Below are positions 1 to 5,672 of a stretch of DNA of 5,677 nt, in pieces. Origin of the DNA: Bacteroidota bacterium (lineage in GTDB: Bacteria > Bacteroidota > Bacteroidia > Bacteroidales > UBA1556); NCBI GenBank assembly GCA_003648395.1, contig QMPB01000341.1:1-5677 (forward strand), written 5' to 3'. Both the position numbers and the translations under genes were made by a program. The notes beneath the pieces are model-generated. The model saw only the letters and a program-made list of their open reading frames with translations. It made no database searches and was not told the origin of the DNA. Within the stretch, counting starts at the first letter, position 1. Every line of letters begins with the position of its first letter.

Positions 1-1677
1 AAAGATTTGAGTTTTGATGAAGCAAAAGAAGTGGTAAGAGCTTCAACTTTATTTACAACTCATACTCCTGTTCCTGCTGGTCACGATAGATTTGATGAAG
101 ACCTAATGCGAGCATATTTACCTCATTATGCTGAGCGTTTAAATATTTCTTGGGACGATTTCATGGCTCTTGGTAGAGTGAATAAGGAAGACCATAGTGA
201 GAAATTCTCAATGAGTATTCTTGCTGCAAAGCTTTCTCAAGGAATGAATGGAGTTAGTAAAATACATGGGCGTGTTAGTCAAGAGATGTTTGCTAATATG
301 TTTCCTGGATATTATCCCAATGAATTGTATATTAGTTATGTAACAAACGGGGTTCATTTTCCTACTTGGGCTTCTAAGCGCTGGGGGAAATTATATCATG
401 AGCTTCAAAAAGATTTCTTTGAAAATCAGTCGGTTCAAGAGAATTGGAATAAAATATATGAAATTGATGATAAGCGTATTCTTGATTTAAGAAACAATCA
501 ACGAAAGAAATTAGTAGATTATTTGAAGGGAAGATTAGACGCAGAAATGCAAGCACGTAATGCTGCTCCAAAACGTTTGGTAGATGTAATAAATAATCTT
601 CGTGATGACGTACTAACAATTGGTTTTGCTCGTCGTTTTGCTACTTATAAACGTGCTCACTTATTATTCAACGATCTTGATAAACTTGATAAATTGGTAA
701 ATAATTCTGAACGACCAATACAATTTATTTTTGCAGGTAAGGCACATCCAGCAGATAAAGCTGGTCAGGATTTAATAAAGAGAATAGTTGAAATTAGCAA
801 ACTACCTAATTTTGAGGGGAGAATTATTTTTGTAGAGAATTATGATATTGCTTTAGCGAAAAGGCTAATCTCAGGAGTTGATGTTTGGCTTAATAATCCA
901 ACACGACCTCTTGAAGCAAGTGGAACTAGTGGAGAGAAAGCCATAATGAATGGTGTGCTTAATTTTAGCGTGCTTGATGGTTGGTGGGCAGAAGGTTATG
1001 TGGAGGGTGCAGGCTGGGCTTTAAGCGAAGAAAGAACTTATGATGAACAAAATCAGCAAGATATACTAGATGCTTCTCTTTTGTATCATATTTTTGAGAA
1101 CGAGATTGCTGATACTTTCTACGATAAAGACGAAAAAGGTGTTTCAAAGGCTTGGATAGCAATGATTAAGAAAAATATTGCAGAGATAGCTCCTAATTTC
1201 ACCATGAAAAGAATGATTGACGACTATTCTCGAAAATATTATATACCACAAATTAAGAGATTTAATGATATTACTTTTAATAATTATAAGAAGTTAAAGC
1301 AATTAGTAGATTGGAAAAACAAATTTGCGGCGGCATGGTCTTCATTTGAAGTTGTTGATATTAGCTATCCTGATTCCAATGTAAATCCACTTAATTTTGG
1401 GGATGATTTCACCGCAAAAGTTCTGCTTCGAATAGGAGAATGTAAGCCAGAGAATGTTGGTGTAGAAATGGTTCTTGCGGAGAAAGAAGATCAAGAAGTT
1501 AAGAATATTAGTTCTTTGGAAGAATTAAAATTTGTGAAGATAGTTGAGGGAGTAGCTCAATACGAAATTAAACTTCCAATTTCAAGAGCCGGAGTCTTTA
1601 ATTTTACTTTTAGAGTATTCCCTAAACACGAATTATTGCCACATCGTCAGGATTTTCCTTTGATTAAATGGATTTAG
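1..1677 (+). CDS. glgP: Alpha-glucan (glycogen/maltodextrin) phosphorylase, C-terminal part; 5' end outside window
   Basis: This cytosolic, PLP-dependent GT35 phosphorylase releases glucose-1-phosphate from the non-reducing ends of alpha-1,4-glucans. The frame is open from base 1 and runs to TAG at 1675-1677. The first codons (K-D-L-S-F-D-E-A) are internal family sequence, so the TTG at base 7 is not the start. Numbering from that TTG codon, I see THTPVPAGHD (18-27; the His corresponds to the active-site His of the THTVLPEALE-like motif in muscle phosphorylase), TNGVHFPTW (113-121), RRFATYKRA (209-217; R210 and K215 match the phosphate-binding Arg/Lys), FAGKAHPAD (242-250) and EASGTSGEKAIMNG (303-316), where K311 should carry the PLP Schiff base. 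The last ~110 residues form a beta-rich, Ig-like tail ending in FPLIKWI. The catalytic half is intact. The missing N-terminus decides whether this is the ~850-residue form or a longer fusion to a glycogen synthase-like domain, as occurs in some Bacteroidota. Family assignment is very secure; exact substrate (glycogen or maltodextrin) is inferred. Confidence 0.95.
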   Translation, partial: KDLSFDEAKEVVRASTLFTTHTPVPAGHDRFDEDLMRAYLPHYAERLNISWDDFMALGRVNKEDHSEKFSMSILAAKLSQGMNGVSKIHGRVSQEMFANMFPGYYPNELYISYVTNGVHFPTWASKRWGKLYHELQKDFFENQSVQENWNKIYEIDDKRILDLRNNQRKKLVDYLKGRLDAEMQARNAAPKRLVDVINNLRDDVLTIGFARRFATYKRAHLLFNDLDKLDKLVNNSERPIQFIFAGKAHPADKAGQDLIKRIVEISKLPNFEGRIIFVENYDIALAKRLISGVDVWLNNPTRPLEASGTSGEKAIMNGVLNFSVLDGWWAEGYVEGAGWALSEERTYDEQNQQDILDASLLYHIFENEIADTFYDKDEKGVSKAWIAMIKKNIAEIAPNFTMKRMIDDYSRKYYIPQIKRFNDITFNNYKKLKQLVDWKNKFAAAWSSFEVVDISYPDSNVNPLNFGDDFTAKVLLRIGECKPENVGVEMVLAEKEDQEVKNISSLEELKFVKIVEGVAQYEIKLPISRAGVFNFTFRVFPKHELLPHRQDFPLIKWI

Positions 1678-1703
1678 AGTGTTTAATTGGTATAATTCTC
1701 TAA
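1674..1703. repeat. Weak inverted repeat across the glgP stop codon
   Basis: TTAGAG (1674-1679) is perfectly complementary to CTCTAA (1698-1703). Inside, a second short pair, AATT (1685-1688) with AATT (1694-1697), could extend the stem over an asymmetric 5-nt bulge. The left arm contains the glgP stop codon and the right arm runs into the -7 box of the next gene. The stem is AT-rich and lacks a proper T-tract, so it is a poor intrinsic terminator. It may be chance. Confidence 0.25.
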
Positions 1704-1708
1704 CTTTG
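1701..1708 (+). promoter_or_regulatory. Bacteroidota-type -7 promoter element upstream of the mechanosensitive channel gene
   Basis: TAACTTTG fits the Bacteroidota sigma-70 (sigma-ABfr) -7 consensus TAnnTTTG exactly and is followed by the frequently seen C-A. It lies 22 bases before the ATG at 1731, giving a very short leader. I do not find a good TTTG -33 element at the usual spacing: the nearest TTG (1687-1689) is too close and TTTG at 1659-1662 is too far. If real, it gives the channel gene its own transcript instead of relying on read-through from glgP. Confidence 0.55.
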
Positions 1709-1730
1709 CAAACTAACTAATATAGATATT

Positions 1731-2993
1731 ATGGAATGGTTAAATAATATAATGGAGAATTATTTAAATTGGTTGTTGAGTCTTGGATTAAAGTCTAACT
1801 ATGCTTATTTAATACAAGAAGCGAGCTTATTTGTTATTAGTATTCTAGTTTTTATTCTAATTGATAGAATAGTTGTTCATTATATTAAGGAGTATATAAA
1901 AAAGATTTCTAAGAAATCAAAAACACAAGTTGATGATATTCTTCTTGCAAATAAGGTTTTTGATTATTTTCTTAGTTCAATAACCTTTTATATCCTTTAT
2001 ATAATTTCAGACTTTATCTTTTTGCAATCAGGAGGTTTCGATGGGATTATCAGCTTAATAATTTTACTTTACATCGATTATCTATTAGTTAGAGGGATAG
2101 TAGCTATATTTAAGTCGGTAAATGATATTTATGATTATCGTCAAACAGGCCGTAAGCGGTCCATTAAATCATACATACAAGTATTTCAGTTAATTGCTAT
2201 TGTGATTGGTGGATTAATAGCTGTTTCGTTATTATTATCGAAAGATATTAGTGTTTTACTTACAGGAATTGGTGCTTTTGCTGCTGTTTTAATGTTGGTT
2301 TTTAAGGATAGTATTCTTGGTTTTGTTGGTGGAATACAGATTAATGCTAATGATATGGTAAGGCTGGGTGATTGGGTGTCGGTGCCTTCTGCTGGAGCTG
2401 ACGGAACTGTTATTGATATTTCTCTTACCACTGTTAAAATTCAAAATTGGAATAAAACCATTAGTACTGTTCCTACTTATTCTTTGGTAACAGGTTCTTT
2501 CCAGAATTGGAGAGGTATGGAAGAGTCTGGAGGAAGAAGAATCAAAAGATCATTAAATATTGATATTCAGTCTGTAAGATTCAGTACGGAGGAGGATGTT
2601 GAAAAGTATAAGAAGTTTAGATTATTGAAAGACTATCTTTCTAAAAAAGATGAAGAACTTAAGGAGTATAATAATAAGCTTGGGATAGAGGAAGATACCT
2701 TTAATGGACGTTATCAAACTAATATCGGGATATTTAGGGCTTATGTAGCTGCATATTTACACGATAAGGAGGAAATTCATCCAAATATGACTTTCTTAAT
2801 TCGTCAGCTTCAAGCAACAGAGAAGGGTTTACCAATGGAAATATATGTATTTAGTAAAGTACAAGAATGGGCTGAATACGAGGATATTCAATCAGATATT
2901 TTCGATCATTTATTTGCCATAATACCAATCTTTGATTTAAAGGTTTTCCAAAATCCTTCTGGAGCAGATTTTAGAAGTATTATCAAGAATTAG
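1731..2993 (+). CDS. ybdG: MscS-superfamily mechanosensitive channel, YbdG type
   Basis: This inner-membrane channel opens when membrane tension rises and releases solutes during hypo-osmotic shock. It has 420 residues, about the length of E. coli YbdG (a little over 400). Hydrophobic helices lie at about 28-46, 77-97, 104-126 and 149-168, followed by the amphipathic pore helix (about 172-200, containing GIGAFAAVLMLVFKDSILGF). The MscS beta-domain follows at 203-262 with ANDMVRLGDWV, TVIDISLTTVKIQNW and TVPTYSLV. The block FQNWRGMEESGGRRIKRS (257-274) is diagnostic of the YbdG branch as opposed to MscS itself. The C-terminal cytosolic domain has a charged insertion (about 285-325). ATG at 1731 is chosen because it follows the -7 box at 1701-1708; the Met at codon 8 (1752) is an alternative. 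There is no Shine-Dalgarno sequence, as usual in this phylum. The last 11 bases overlap the 3' end of mobA on the other strand. The family is secure; conductance and gating are inferred. Confidence 0.93.
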   Translation: MEWLNNIMENYLNWLLSLGLKSNYAYLIQEASLFVISILVFILIDRIVVHYIKEYIKKISKKSKTQVDDILLANKVFDYFLSSITFYILYIISDFIFLQSGGFDGIISLIILLYIDYLLVRGIVAIFKSVNDIYDYRQTGRKRSIKSYIQVFQLIAIVIGGLIAVSLLLSKDISVLLTGIGAFAAVLMLVFKDSILGFVGGIQINANDMVRLGDWVSVPSAGADGTVIDISLTTVKIQNWNKTISTVPTYSLVTGSFQNWRGMEESGGRRIKRSLNIDIQSVRFSTEEDVEKYKKFRLLKDYLSKKDEELKEYNNKLGIEEDTFNGRYQTNIGIFRAYVAAYLHDKEEIHPNMTFLIRQLQATEKGLPMEIYVFSKVQEWAEYEDIQSDIFDHLFAIIPIFDLKVFQNPSGADFRSIIKN

Positions 2994-3600
2994 TTTTGTC
3001 TTCTCTGTATTGGATTGGTGTCGCTCTAAGTGAAGCTAATGCTACATCTTCTTCAGAATTAATATTTGTAAAAGCCCTTCTGTTTTCTTTATTATCTTTC
3101 AGTTCAATATATTCTACCTTAAGATTTGAAAGAAAAGATTTCATCGATTTAGAGCCTTTATTTTTTATGTGATTTTCAAGCTTTAATAGTATTTTACGAT
3201 TATATATACCAAATAGAGGCTCAATATTATTACCTATTCTTGGAATAATTGCTTCAATATCCTTTTCAGTTTTTTCTATTAGCTCTAGAATTATTTTTTC
3301 AGATATAAAAGGCAAATCGCTACTTAGAATAAAAATAAAATCAGATGTAGTATTTTTTATTGCAGAATGCAAACCAGCTAAAGGCCCAATATCTTTATAA
3401 AAATCATTATATTTTTTAAGTTTATGATAAGCAGTAAATTCTGAATATTTATTAGTAATAATAATGATTTCGGGAAATATCTTTTTTAAAACTTTAAGAT
3501 TGCGATCAATGATTTTTTCATTATCAATTAATGAAAAAGCTTTTGTTTTGCCATGCATTCTGCTGGCTTTTCCTCCTGCAGTTATGGCGCAACTAATCAT
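2983..3600 (-). CDS. mobA: Molybdenum cofactor guanylyltransferase (MobA family)
   Basis: MobA transfers GMP from GTP to Mo-molybdopterin, giving the guanine dinucleotide cofactor of DMSO-reductase-type enzymes; it is cytosolic. The 205-residue product has a Rossmann-like nucleotidyltransferase fold: ITAGGKASRM (6-15) with K20 as the conserved lysine, DIGPLAGLHSAI (70-81), SSDLPF (93-98) with D95 as the likely Mg ligand (usually C-D-M-P), EPLFGIY (127-133) and FTNINSEED (177-185), which ends the usual domain. About 20 residues follow as a basic/polar tail. The signature is slightly off consensus: R-M-H-G-K-T-K where R-M-G-x-x-D/E-K is typical, so an acidic residue before the lysine is missing. 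The ATG (3600-3598) follows the ispF stop by one base (TAA-A-ATG), implying translational coupling. The 3' end overlaps the channel gene by 11 bp. No other moa/moe/mob gene is in the window, so the molybdoenzyme is unknown. A different small nucleotidyl transfer (for example to cytosine, MocA-like) cannot be excluded. Confidence 0.85.
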   Translation of the reverse strand: MISCAITAGGKASRMHGKTKAFSLIDNEKIIDRNLKVLKKIFPEIIIITNKYSEFTAYHKLKKYNDFYKDIGPLAGLHSAIKNTTSDFIFILSSDLPFISEKIILELIEKTEKDIEAIIPRIGNNIEPLFGIYNRKILLKLENHIKNKGSKSMKSFLSNLKVEYIELKDNKENRRAFTNINSEEDVALASLRATPIQYREDKTNS

Positions 3601-3601
3601 T

Positions 3602-4087
3602 TTATTTGAATTTTTCTATAAGTACAATGCACTGTGTTGAAACAGCTTCTTCTTGGCCAATTATCCCAATACCCTCACCAGTTTTAGCTTTTATAGAAAT
3701 ATTATTCACTTCAGTGTTTAATATTCTAGCTAAGTTCTCTTGCATTGCAGGAATATGAGGATTAATTTTTGGCTTTTGAATTTGAACGATAATATCTGCA
3801 TTAACTAGGGAAAAGTTAAGCTTTGTAAGCATAGAGTTTACTTCTACTAAGAATTCTTCAGAATTTCTTGCTTTGTTTGAATTATCAGTATCAGGGAAAT
3901 GATATCCAATATCTCTAAGATTTGCTGCTCCTAAAAGAGCATCGCAAAAGGCATGAATAAGAGCATCACCATCAGAATGTCCGAGGCAACCTTTATAATG
4001 TGGAATATCAATACCACCTAAAATGAGTTTACGATTCTCAACGAGCCGATGTGTATCAGTACCTAGACCAATTCGTTGATTACTCAT
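3602..4087 (-). CDS. ispF: 2-C-methyl-D-erythritol 2,4-cyclodiphosphate synthase
   Basis: IspF cyclises CDP-ME 2-phosphate to MEcPP with loss of CMP, a step in the MEP route to isopentenyl diphosphate. It is a cytosolic homotrimer with a metal at each interface. The 161-residue length is normal. The metal ligands are all present: D11 and H13 in GTDTH (9-13) and H45 in LIHAFCDALLGA. The substrate-loop motif GHSDGD (36-41), DIGYHFPDTD (59-68) and PKINPHIPAM (106-115) also match. The cytidine-site motif reads KAKTGEGIGIIGQEEA (133-148) where E. coli has KATTTEKLGFTGRGEG. The Glu is kept, but one Thr is Lys and the following residues diverge, a modest departure that probably keeps function. ATG (4087-4085) starts 4 bases after the porV stop and the stop lies 1 base before the mobA ATG, so it is the middle gene of a tight cluster and probably transcribed from the porV promoter. 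Confidence 0.95.
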   Translation of the reverse strand: MSNQRIGLGTDTHRLVENRKLILGGIDIPHYKGCLGHSDGDALIHAFCDALLGAANLRDIGYHFPDTDNSNKARNSEEFLVEVNSMLTKLNFSLVNADIIVQIQKPKINPHIPAMQENLARILNTEVNNISIKAKTGEGIGIIGQEEAVSTQCIVLIEKFK

Positions 4088-4091
4088 TGTG

Positions 4092-5315
4092 CTATCCTTT
4101 TGTTTCGCTAAAGTTGAAAATTAAAGTAAATCTCAATGTGTTTTCCATTGGATTACGTTGTGTTGTAGGAATTAAATAAGAGAAGTCTAAAGCAAATACA
4201 TTATACTTAAATCCAGCACCTAAAGTAAAATACTTACGATTTCCTTTAGTAGCATGCTCATAAAAATAACCACCTCTTACAAAGAATTTTTTGTCATAAA
4301 CATATTCAATACCAGTTCCAATATAGAACTCACGCATTTCCTCTTTAAACCCTCCTGGAGCATCATACCATGACGAGAACATTGCATTACCAACACTTCT
4401 GTTAGGATCCATTCCTTTCTCTATTTTCCAACTATTACCATCAGGAATAGGATTGTTTAACGAATCAGTAGCATAAATTGGTGGTGTTGGAACTAATAAC
4501 TTATTAATGTCAATAGCAAATGTTAGTTGGTTGTATTTATCAAGGTCAACAGTTAATGATGGACCAATTCTAAAGTTCATTGGTAAGAAATCACGCTCAA
4601 GAGACTCAGAATATGAAATCTTATTACCAATATTTGAGATACTTGTACCAAAAGCAAATTTACCTTTTGTCTTTCCAAATTTAACATCTTTAGCGTAATA
4701 TACCCCAATGTCAGCAGCAATAGCTTGACCTACTTGAGTAGATTGTCCATTTACATTCTGACCTTGTGTTAAGTTAGAATTAATATATCTAAGAGTAACT
4801 GAACCAGAGATGTTTTCTCCAAGTTTTCTAGAATATGCAGCATCAATTGCAAATTCATTAGGTTGGTAATCACCTTGGTGATTACCAAATTTATCAGTAA
4901 ATTCAATAGTACCTAAGCTAAAATATCTTAATGAGCCTGAAATAGCTGACATATCATTAAGTTTGTAATAACCAGTAATGTAAGAAAGGTTTATATCATT
5001 AACTAAATTTCTTAACCAAGGGCTATAAGAAACGCTGAATCCCATTTTCTTTTCAATGAAAGGGTATTTAGCGGCATTCCAATGTTGTGAATTTGCATCA
5101 GGACTCAAAGAAACACCTATATCGCCAAGAGCACCAGCTCTAGAATCAGGAGCAATTAGTAAAAAGGGAACAGCAGTAGTTATTGCGTTAATGTCATCTT
5201 GACCTAATAGCTGATTATAGCTTGCTCCTCCTGTGCCTTGAGCAAAGGTATTTAGTTGTGATCCAATAAATAATCCAACTATAATTATGGTGTATGTAAT
5301 TGTCTTAATATTCAA
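4092..5315 (-). CDS. porV: Type IX secretion system outer-membrane protein PorV (LptO), apparent TTG start
   Basis: PorV is a FadL-like outer-membrane beta-barrel that takes folded cargo from the T9SS translocon (SprA) and shuttles it to the PorU sortase/attachment complex. The 407-residue precursor starts with a signal peptide: a lysine at residue 4, a hydrophobic core at about 8-18, and likely cleavage after NTFA (A25|Q26). Recognisable family segments are AITTAVPFLLIAPDSRAGAL (44-63), the DIGVSLSPDANSQHWNAAKY region (65-84), FSVSYSPWLRNLV (93-105), FRIGPSLTVD (248-257) and NTLRFTLIFNF (392-402), the closing strand, followed by five residues. The first codon is TTG (5315-5313). No in-frame ATG exists between the upstream stop TAA (5330-5328) and the signal peptide. 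The only other near-cognate start is ATT at 5318-5316, one codon further upstream. The gene leads a porV-ispF-mobA cluster. porU, often next to porV in this phylum, is not within 360 bases upstream. The family call is very secure; only the start codon is uncertain. Confidence 0.96.
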   Translation of the reverse strand: MNIKTITYTIIIVGLFIGSQLNTFAQGTGGASYNQLLGQDDINAITTAVPFLLIAPDSRAGALGDIGVSLSPDANSQHWNAAKYPFIEKKMGFSVSYSPWLRNLVNDINLSYITGYYKLNDMSAISGSLRYFSLGTIEFTDKFGNHQGDYQPNEFAIDAAYSRKLGENISGSVTLRYINSNLTQGQNVNGQSTQVGQAIAADIGVYYAKDVKFGKTKGKFAFGTSISNIGNKISYSESLERDFLPMNFRIGPSLTVDLDKYNQLTFAIDINKLLVPTPPIYATDSLNNPIPDGNSWKIEKGMDPNRSVGNAMFSSWYDAPGGFKEEMREFYIGTGIEYVYDKKFFVRGGYFYEHATKGNRKYFTLGAGFKYNVFALDFSYLIPTTQRNPMENTLRFTLIFNFSETKG

Positions 5316-5357
5316 AATATGATAATTTTAGTAGTGTTAAAATAAATTTTAAGATTG

Positions 5358-5365
5358 CAAAGATA
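5358..5365 (-). promoter_or_regulatory. Bacteroidota-type -7 promoter element for porV-ispF-mobA
   Basis: Read on the minus strand this is TATCTTTG followed by C, an exact match to the Bacteroidota -7 consensus TAnnTTTG. It lies about 42 bases before the TTG start of porV, which would give a leader of roughly 35 nt. No clear TTG/TTTG -33 element is visible at the expected distance; that stretch is AT-rich (A-run and CTCAAG). Its position immediately before the first gene of a tightly packed cluster makes it the best candidate for the operon promoter. It is partly overlapped by a 12-bp palindrome. Confidence 0.65.
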
Positions 5366-5373
5366 TGCATATC
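5362..5373. repeat. 12-bp perfect palindrome overlapping the porV -7 box (possible operator)
   Basis: GATATGCATATC is identical to its own reverse complement. Four of its bases lie inside the predicted -7 element, and the rest covers the spacer upstream of it on the minus strand. This is a position where a dimeric repressor would block transcription. No regulator is recognisable, and a 12-bp palindrome can arise by chance in AT-rich DNA, so operator function is only a hypothesis. Confidence 0.35.
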
Positions 5374-5474
5374 ATTTAATATCTTGAGCTTTTTTTAATT
5401 AAGCATAATAGAAAATTTAAATATGTATTTAACAACTTGCAACTAATTGAATAAACCTTAATTTTTCTTAAATA

Positions 5475-5484
5475 TTGTATACAA
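5475..5484. repeat. 10-bp palindrome TTGTATACAA
   Basis: This perfect 10-bp palindrome shares the pattern TTGYATRCAA with the palindrome at 5579-5588. It lies about 110 bases upstream of the porV -7 box. It could be a half of a paired binding site for a dimeric regulator, but no function is shown by the sequence itself. Confidence 0.3.
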
Positions 5485-5498
5485 ACAAGAAAAAGGAG

Positions 5499-5580
5499 TT
5501 TTTATTTATTAAATTTCATTATTATTTTTTAGAAGTACGTGTAATACTCACGAAGTCAATTAGATAACTTTTTATTTATT
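5499..5580. repeat. Pair of 12-base direct repeats, TTTTTATTTATT, 70 bases apart
   Basis: TTTTTATTTATT occurs at 5499-5510 and again at 5569-5580. The copies are identical, but the sequence is low-complexity T/A, so chance is the likely explanation. The second copy runs into the TTGCATGCAA palindrome, sharing its two leading T bases. Confidence 0.3.
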
Positions 5581-5588
5581 GCATGCAA
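5579..5588. repeat. 10-bp palindrome TTGCATGCAA
   Basis: This is a perfect 10-bp palindrome of the form TTGYATRCAA, starting 104 bases to the right of the related TTGTATACAA. That distance is close to ten helical turns, so both would face the same side of the DNA. A regulatory role is inferred only from symmetry and spacing. Confidence 0.3.
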
Positions 5589-5633
5589 CCTTTTGGTGTT
5601 AGCTGTGGTCTTGTGTATGGATTTTAGTAAAAC

Positions 5634-5657
5634 GAAAAAGGATTGAGCCCCTTTTTC
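5634..5657 (-). terminator. Terminator-like hairpin, possibly bidirectional
   Basis: GAAAAAGG (5634-5641) and CCTTTTTC (5650-5657) form a perfect 8-bp stem around an 8-base loop. On the minus strand the stem is followed by the T-rich tail CGTTTTAC, and on the plus strand by CAAATAATTTG, so the minus orientation fits an intrinsic terminator slightly better. It would end transcription from a minus-strand gene beyond the right edge before porV. The A-run and T-run within the arms make it potentially bidirectional. The stem has only three G-C pairs, so strength is uncertain. Confidence 0.5.
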
Positions 5658-5672
5658 AAATAATTTGAAAAA
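5652..5672. repeat. 9-bp inverted repeat overlapping the terminator-like hairpin
   Basis: TTTTTCAAA (5652-5660) and TTTGAAAAA (5664-5672) are perfect complements separated by TAA. The left arm shares TTTTTC (5652-5657) with the right arm of the hairpin at 5634-5657, so the two stems cannot form at once in the same molecule. The stem is almost all A-T and would be weak alone. Confidence 0.45.

Noticed and set aside
374..1162. Minus-strand open frames of 81 and 65 codons inside the phosphorylase gene
   Set aside because: They are antisense to strongly conserved phosphorylase motifs and their translations resemble no protein family.
2186..2431. Minus-strand 81-codon frame inside the channel gene
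   Set aside because: It is antisense to the conserved pore helix and beta-domain of the channel and has no protein-like features of its own.
2983..3600. IspD (MEP cytidylyltransferase) as the identity of the nucleotidyltransferase next to ispF
   Set aside because: ispD often neighbours ispF and shares the fold. However, the motifs GPLAGLHSAI, SDLP, EPLFGIY and FTNINSEED belong to the MobA group, and the D-A-A-R-P motif typical of IspD is absent.
4507..4698. Plus-strand 63-codon frame inside porV
   Set aside because: It is antisense to the PorV barrel, with no supporting motif or promoter.
5388..5404. GCTT...AAGC around a T-run as a plus-strand terminator
   Set aside because: The stem is only four base pairs and the T-run lies in the loop rather than after the stem.
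5583..5627. A 14-codon plus-strand ORF (MQPFGVSCGLVYGF) ending just before the terminator-like hairpin
   Set aside because: There is no convincing promoter placed for it, no conservation evidence, and such short frames are expected by chance. The proximity to the hairpin is recorded but not enough to call a peptide.
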